Part shown: piece by piece, positions 58,836 through 64,000 of the stretch
Numbering within the stretch: the stretch's first letter is position 1
How the letters are laid out: the number at the start of each line of letters is the position of its first letter
DNA from: Malus domestica
Lineage: Eukaryota > Streptophyta > Magnoliopsida > Rosales > Rosaceae
NCBI RefSeq assembly: GCF_042453785.1
Contig: NC_091673.1
Coordinates: 22,992,501 to 23,056,500, forward strand
Length of the DNA: 64,000 nucleotides
Reading direction: 5' to 3'
Notes under the pieces: generated by a model
The model's input: only the letters and a program-made list of their open reading frames with translations
Told to the model about the DNA's origin: nothing
Databases searched by the model: none
Translations under genes and position numbers: made by a program

Positions 58836-59760
58836 TGTAAACACGAAAATTATGTAACAAATGAAACGAAAACATGTGTACAAAATATATTTGTATTGAT
58901 TTGAATTTGTAGGTTACAATCTCTGTTTACAATTTTGCTTTAATTCAGTCTTCAAATTTGACGTAGATGCGTAGGTTTCCAAGGATCGCCATGACTTGAT
59001 CTTGGACGAACGATCAAACGGTTGCTTCAAGTTTTGAGCTTTAAACGATGCATGGATGGTTTTCACCTCAAAGCTATGGCAAAGGTAGTGTTGGTGTAGT
59101 ATTTCGTTGATTTAAGGGTCTTGGTGACTTGATCTTGAAACAAACGTTGTTACAAGTTTTGAGCTTACAACAAAATCTTAAAGAAGTCGGCATAAGTGCT
59201 TGTTGATTCTTCAAGGAGAGTGCTTCGGCTTTGCTCAAAAGAAAGCTTCGGCTTTGGTTGTACGTTTTTTGAAGAGAGCTTTGGCAGCGTATTTGTCTTC
59301 AAAAATTTGTGCAGAGGTTCTCCTTGTGTGCATTTTTCAACCCCCTTGTGTGTCTTGGGTCCTTGTATGTATAGACTTCCGAAGCCATGCCTTTGGATGG
59401 ATTTGGCCTTGATTTGTGTCTTGATTCGTCCATGGGAGAATTTGTGTCTTAATTTCAGCCACCTTCCTCATATTGGCCGAAATTTATAGGCTTTGTTGCC
59501 TATTTGTGAGCAATCTTCAATTCTTGCTTGTTTTGTGAAGATGCTTTGGCTTTATTTCTGGTTTTGAGAGATTTTGGGCCCCTTGCCGATTTTAAGGGGG
59601 ATTTTCTCATTTTTGCCTAATTTTGGGAATGTTTTACACTTCCTTTGCTTGATTTGTGCCACATGTCATTGATGACTTGTTCATTTGTGATGAGTCATAT
59701 GCCACATGGAGCTTTGTAATGCATCATTTGTATGCAACGAAATTTACATGTCTGCACATT
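58836..59760 (-). repeat. gypsy 5' LTR (approximate right edge)
   Basis: On the - strand it ends CGTGTTTACA, directly before AATTTGGCACGCCCAGTAGG (primer-binding region). The outer edge near 59750 is uncertain; the following 59760-59933 is AT-rich filler. It carries no conserved ORF. Confidence 0.6.
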
Positions 59761-59933
59761 CATAGTAATTATTTAAATAAATATTGAATTACATACAGTA
59801 ACAATTATAATTATAATTTAATATTTAAATAACTATGAATATATAACTATTATGTTGTAATAAATATTTAAATATTTAAATTATTGGTAAATATTCATAT
59901 AACTATTATTAATATGTAGTAATATGCAAGCGT

Positions 59934-60455
59934 ATACGAGGTTGGAGGAATCGGCAGTTGAAGTTAAGCATTGGCCTTTGAAGGCACAAAGAGGGGGTGT
60001 CTAGTAAAGGATCACCTCACATCACCTTTTTCTCTTCTTCTTTTTTTTTTTTTTTTTTTTTTTTTTGTTTAAATTTGGTTTTATTTTTTTATTTGGATTT
60101 TCAGATTGAGTAAAGTTTGATGCTTTATGTGTTTAAGTAGGTGTGTGATTTTTTTTCAATTCATATTTTAAGCGATTAGTTTTTGTACACAGTATGAGTC
60201 TGTAAACATAATGATAGGAAAAAGGCTATGGTTTAGATAAAACATGTTAATTTGTAGTCTTCTGTTAAAATCATCTCTATTTATAGTGTTCTAAAAAGAT
60301 TATTTGTGTTCCTATTCTTTGCTAGAATGTTTTTGCATAAATTTTCATACATTTCATACATTTCTACACATATATTCTAATCCCACGTATATTCTTTTGC
60401 AGTTTTGTAGTGGAATGAAGATAGGTCATATCCAAAGTTCATTACCTTTTCAGTC
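59934..60455 (+). repeat. Direct repeat copy 2, start of the RPA-like gene
   Basis: About 522 bp matching 51508-52003, from GCAAGCGTATACGAGGTTGG to ATTACCTTTTCAGTC. The copies differ by substitutions and a poly-T expansion at 60040. Unlike copy 1, it continues without a break into RPA-like coding sequence. Confidence 0.8.
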
Positions 60456-62126
60456 TAATAAAAAGATCAGAGTCCGTGTATGCAAAATTTGGAGACCTAA
60501 AGTTATAGGAAAGGATATTATGTTTGGCAATCTTCAATGTATATTGGTTGATGAAATGGTAAGAATTTTGTTTTTTTAGGTTTTTAATTTTGATAATACC
60601 ATGATCCATGAATTTATCAATAATGTTGACCTAAATTTGGCAGAAAAAGGTATATATATTTTAGTTATTCGCAAACATATAGGTGACCTTTCCTAAGAAA
60701 TGGAAGAAATTAGATATCTACATTAAATGGTTATTAATTAAAAAATAAGTAATAAAGCAAATTTGAAAATATATGTTGAATAGGTTTAAAATTATGATCG
60801 TTACCAAAAAATTTTGAATGAGATTTAGAGGAAGACCAGATAGATTGTTCTCCACTCTTCTTCTTATCTCCCAAATAAGAAATGTCATCACTCCGTCTTA
60901 AAAACATCTTCCTGGTCATCATTGCCAATGCTTGAATTAGATAAGAAGGAAGGCCTACTAGATTTCTCTTCAAACCTCATATCACCAAAATGACTTTACA
61001 CCAGTGTTGCTCGACTGTCTCTTCACACGCACTTCACCCATAGGATTGCATTTGGAAGGCCTACTTGATTTATCATCTGATCTCATATAACCCAAATAAG
61101 GTGTTTTATCAGGTTTCGTTCCAGTTTGCACCAAACTTACATACACATTAGTGTTGCTGGACTCTCTTTTCGTACTCACTTCACTTAAAGAGTCATGATT
61201 TTATTAACTGTTGTATGATATGTTTGTCTAGATTATACTTCTCAACTATTGTGTAACAATATATTAATCATTATTAATAGCTTGCAGATTCTTAAATTCT
61301 CTTATAAATGAATAAGAAAATCATTTTATTGGATTATATATATATATATATATTTTTTTTACTTTAAATGATGTATTGTTCATATTTATCTTCCTAATTT
61401 TTTTAATTTATTTTTAATCATGTAGAAATATGCAATTCAAGCCTCTGCAAAAGAAATGGATTATGAGTACGTTGCTCCAAAAATTAAATCTAATCATATT
61501 TATGAGATCACACACTTTTCTATCAGTCATTGTAAACCATCTTACAAAATTGTCCCCCATGACGCGCAAGTGTGCTTCAATACAAAAACAAAATTTGAAG
61601 AGTTACCAGATGTTCATCCACACATTCCCTCACATTAGTTTTACTTACTTGATTATTCTCAGTTGTCTTCTCGTATCGATCGATATGATATTCTCACAAG
61701 TAATTGTACGTGTGTGTGTGTGTGTATATATATATATCAGTTTAGTATCATTTTGTCAATATCTTTTTAAGCATTTTGAGATCTGACTACAATCTTTGGA
61801 CAAATTTTGAGATGTTCTGGGACGCATCATTGCAATAAAGCCTTTGGAGGACAGAATGATCGGTAATGAGAGAATCGAGAAAATATGCGAAGTTAAGTTG
61901 CAAAATATCAGGTAAATAATATATCAAGACATCAAAATTTCTTAAAATAGCTGCACATCTTATTCAAAATGCTATTTTTTTTTCTTAATATCCATTCACT
62001 TAGGAAAGAAGATGTTAACCTGACGCTGTGGTGACACTGCAAGGACCTTTGATTTCAAAGCTCTGGAACACTTGACACCACCAGTTTTAGGTGTTTTTAC
62101 AAGCCTTAAGGCTAAACGATTCAAAG
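60415..62126 (+). pseudogene. Replication protein A large-subunit-like gene (RPA70 type), broken
   Basis: Four exon-like pieces: 60415-60558, 61426-61699, 61812-61911 and 62004-62126, with GT/AG borders. The protein starts MKIGHIQSSLPFQSNKKIRV, has CKIWRPKVIGKDIMFGNLQC, then YAIQASAKEMDYEYVAPKIK, NHIYEITHFSISHCKPSYKI, an OB-fold pattern like RPA DNA-binding domains. It continues VLGRIIAIKPLEDRMIGNER and VNLTLW before the break. A TAG (61636-61638) interrupts exon 2, and two bases are missing in exon 4 (TGG then TGA where intact relatives read W-G-D), so it is a pseudogene. RPA binds single-stranded DNA; similar RPA-like genes are also spread by plant transposons. Confidence 0.75.
60559..61425. 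other. Long intron of the RPA-like pseudogene
   Basis: Intron between pieces 1 and 2. It contains a (TA)n run near 61340 and, on the - strand, a short open stretch with repeated RSDDKSSRPSKC/SSNTNVYVS-type phrases (61179-60734). I do not recognise this; it may be a decayed captured piece. Confidence 0.35.
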
Positions 62127-62874
62127 GTATGAAAATTTTCGATTCTATTTTCAATTGTTCATATTTATTGTATAAAATAATGATTTAATTCCTCATCTAT
62201 AAACAACTAGAAAACATTGTGCTGAATAACAGTATTTTCACAATGATTTTCATCAATCAAGACATTCATGAGGTAGCCCCTTACAAAACAATGTTAGTTC
62301 CTAAGTTTTAAATAATTTAAAATATTTTTTTCATGTTGAAATTGAGTATGAGGGGAAAAATATGGATATACCTATTTACTAATGATATGCATATAAATAT
62401 GAAATTGTTATTTCAAGTAAGCACATCTGGAAATACAACGTTTATATATTTATTTTTAGTTTACATGTTTCTAAAATTAAAAAGGCTATGATCTAGCTTT
62501 TTTTAGTTTAAGTCTTACCAAATACTTCGCTACAACTACCTAAAATTGTATGTTACAAACTAGCAGACTTTTTTTTTTTAATATTGTAAACTTATGCAAG
62601 CTATGTGCAAACTTGGCAAGGTTTGTCTGGTTGACTAGAATTGTTTAAAAAAAAGATGTATACTACATATTGTTGTTGTTGCTGTACAGTAGATGAAGTG
62701 GAATTTGTTTTCCTTTAAGGTCAAAATAGATTAGTTTATTAAAATTCATGATATTTTTTTTTCTTATTTGCAAAAAAAAGTCTCTCATAAGAATGTGTCC
62801 ATTTTAGTCTGCCATAACAGCATTTGCATATACATTTGGACAAACTTTTGAGAGCCCACACTTCAGAATCACAA
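62127..62874. other. Intergenic, no gene seen
   Basis: AT-rich sequence beyond the last RPA-like exon. No further OB-fold exon could be recognised, so the 3' half of the gene is missing or too diverged. Confidence 0.4.
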
Positions 62875-64000
62875 GCTGACATACCCCGACCAAGATCAAG
62901 GCATGCTGGCCGTCACGTGAGGGTGACGTAGCCATGTGCACAGTGCGGAAGCAATAAAGATAAGAAATATATGAATATTTAAAACCAAATCTACCTAGAG
63001 TGCACTACTAAACAAGAAGTGATAGGAGTAAGATACAAAAGTAAATACTCCTAATCAGTGCATAAAAAGTCTAGGTGCAGTCCAGTAGGACAAGTACTAA
63101 TTATACAGTACCATAAGATGTCCTACAATTATTTTGATAGGTCAGAACCGCCGAAATCCTCAAGGCCACCGATAGCAAGCTTACCTAAAACCTGGAGGGG
63201 CGCAAAACAGAAAACGTGAGTGGGCAAAAACAAATGTTTTACAAAACCATTTCATTTATCAACATTTATAACCCCTCGCTGTAAAACATGTATAATTTTT
63301 CCCAGAATCAGAATATAAGCATATACATAAATATATATGTAAATATATTAATTCAAATCATGCTTCACAATATCATATTCATATGTATGTCATGCCAAGA
63401 TATAACAGAGTAAGCAATTCAGGTGAGAATAATTTCATATAAATATAACATGTTAGCCGGAACCCCTGTGGTAGTCTGTACGGCTGAATTCATAGCTCAA
63501 AAGTCAATCTAGCCGTAGTCACTACAATGACCTATACGGCATTATACTGCACAAGAGTCGGAACCAAATGAAAAGGTCTGTACGACAATAATGGGTGTAA
63601 TATAATTATGCTCAATACTACTCACACATAATAGCTGGGCGATAAATCGCTAGTCACCTACGAGTCGGAACCATTTAAGATGGTCTGTACGACAGGACTG
63701 TGCACCTAAATTGGATCCAATATGAGCATATGGTGTGGGAGGTGACATAATAAACAGGCATGTGCCATATCTCTGGCTAAATCACAATCACCCTAGGTGC
63801 AGTTCTATGAGCTCAACATTATTCAATCACATATCGCACCATTGATAATTCACATAACCAAACATAACTCACCTGAGCTTACCTGAGCGTCCATAGCACC
63901 ACAATTATATATATAATGCATCATATATCAATTCATATACGAATTATAAATTTATACGCATGGCATTCAAGGCATACTCTCATTTAAACATATTTTCTGG
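62875..64000. repeat. LTR-like repeat sequence running off the window
   Basis: Begins near TGACATACCCCGACCAAGAT and includes CACAGTGCGGAAGCAATAAA, phrases I associate with LTR and leader sequences of plant gypsy elements. Between 63450 and 63700 are three similar units ending in GGTCTGTACGACA/AGTCTGTACGGC. The right end is outside the window, so the element cannot be closed. Confidence 0.4.

Larger units (their letters stand above)
51990..59760 (-). mobile_element. Truncated Ty3/gypsy element
   Basis: On the - strand: LTR (about 59760-58836), PBS region with TTTGGCACGCCCAGTAGGAC, gag, protease, then reverse transcriptase, ending in the RT/RNase H junction (NRLKR at 51990). RNase H, integrase and the 3' LTR are missing. 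The many stops show an old copy. A solo LTR (54159-56086) is inserted between the protease and the RT. Edges are approximate at the left (RPA-like) junction and at 59760. Confidence 0.85.

Noticed and set aside
51508..60455. Considered the direct repeats as gypsy LTRs
   Set aside because: The true gypsy LTR with its primer-binding region ends at 58836, and copy 2 runs on into RPA-like coding sequence, so the repeats are gene-derived.

Overview
This looks like a nuclear chromosome segment from a woody dicot, most likely Rosaceae and probably an apple or pear relative (Maleae). It has spliced plant genes with GT-AG introns, many dinucleotide microsatellites, tRNA-like SINEs and dense transposable elements. 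The Maleae call is from my recognition of the repeat style and is not proven; the 226-codon element ORF near 1.2 kb is the strongest cue. No bacterial features, CRISPR arrays, rRNA or intact tRNA genes were seen.

Three host genes appear intact. (1) An FCS-like zinc finger (FLZ/DUF581) gene on the + strand, 12268-14989, two exons, 236 aa. (2) A three-exon gene for a 70-aa single-pass membrane protein on the - strand, 18082-16266, whose last exon encodes only three residues and the stop. (3) A complete plastid biotin carboxylase gene (CAC2/accC type) on the - strand, 25309-19448. I rebuilt it as 15 coding exons that stay in phase and give 527 aa with a transit peptide, plus a 5'-UTR intron.

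The rest is layered mobile DNA. Left end (1-7.4 kb): an apple-type element ORF with tandem repeats, a decayed LINE, and a U-box/USP receptor-kinase pseudogene whose intron holds a foldback Mutator-like element with a 9-bp target duplication. At 7.4-12 kb: a Helitron 3' terminus with a gene fragment and two SINE copies. At 26.2-33.1 kb, three elements lie side by side: a 1.83-kb TIR element (7-8 bp TSD), a 4.3-kb Helitron with both termini, and a 642-bp hAT-like element with a perfect 8-bp TSD.

The 34-46.7 kb stretch is a four-level nest. A PIF/Harbinger copy is interrupted by a Ty1/copia element, which holds a solo LTR, which holds a second solo LTR of the same family. A second, complete Harbinger element (47640-51375) sits in inverted orientation beside it. 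From 52 to 59.8 kb is a truncated Ty3/gypsy element on the - strand, containing a third solo LTR of the same family. The Harbinger and gypsy elements both appear to have broken up a replication protein A (RPA70-like) gene, whose decayed exons continue to 62.1 kb. The last kilobase is LTR-like repeat sequence.

I found no convincing new multi-gene system. The most unusual items are the nested solo LTRs with legible target duplications, the foldback element carrying an array of splice-acceptor-like motifs inside an intron, the Helitrons with gene fragments, and the 70-aa gene with a 12-nt terminal exon.
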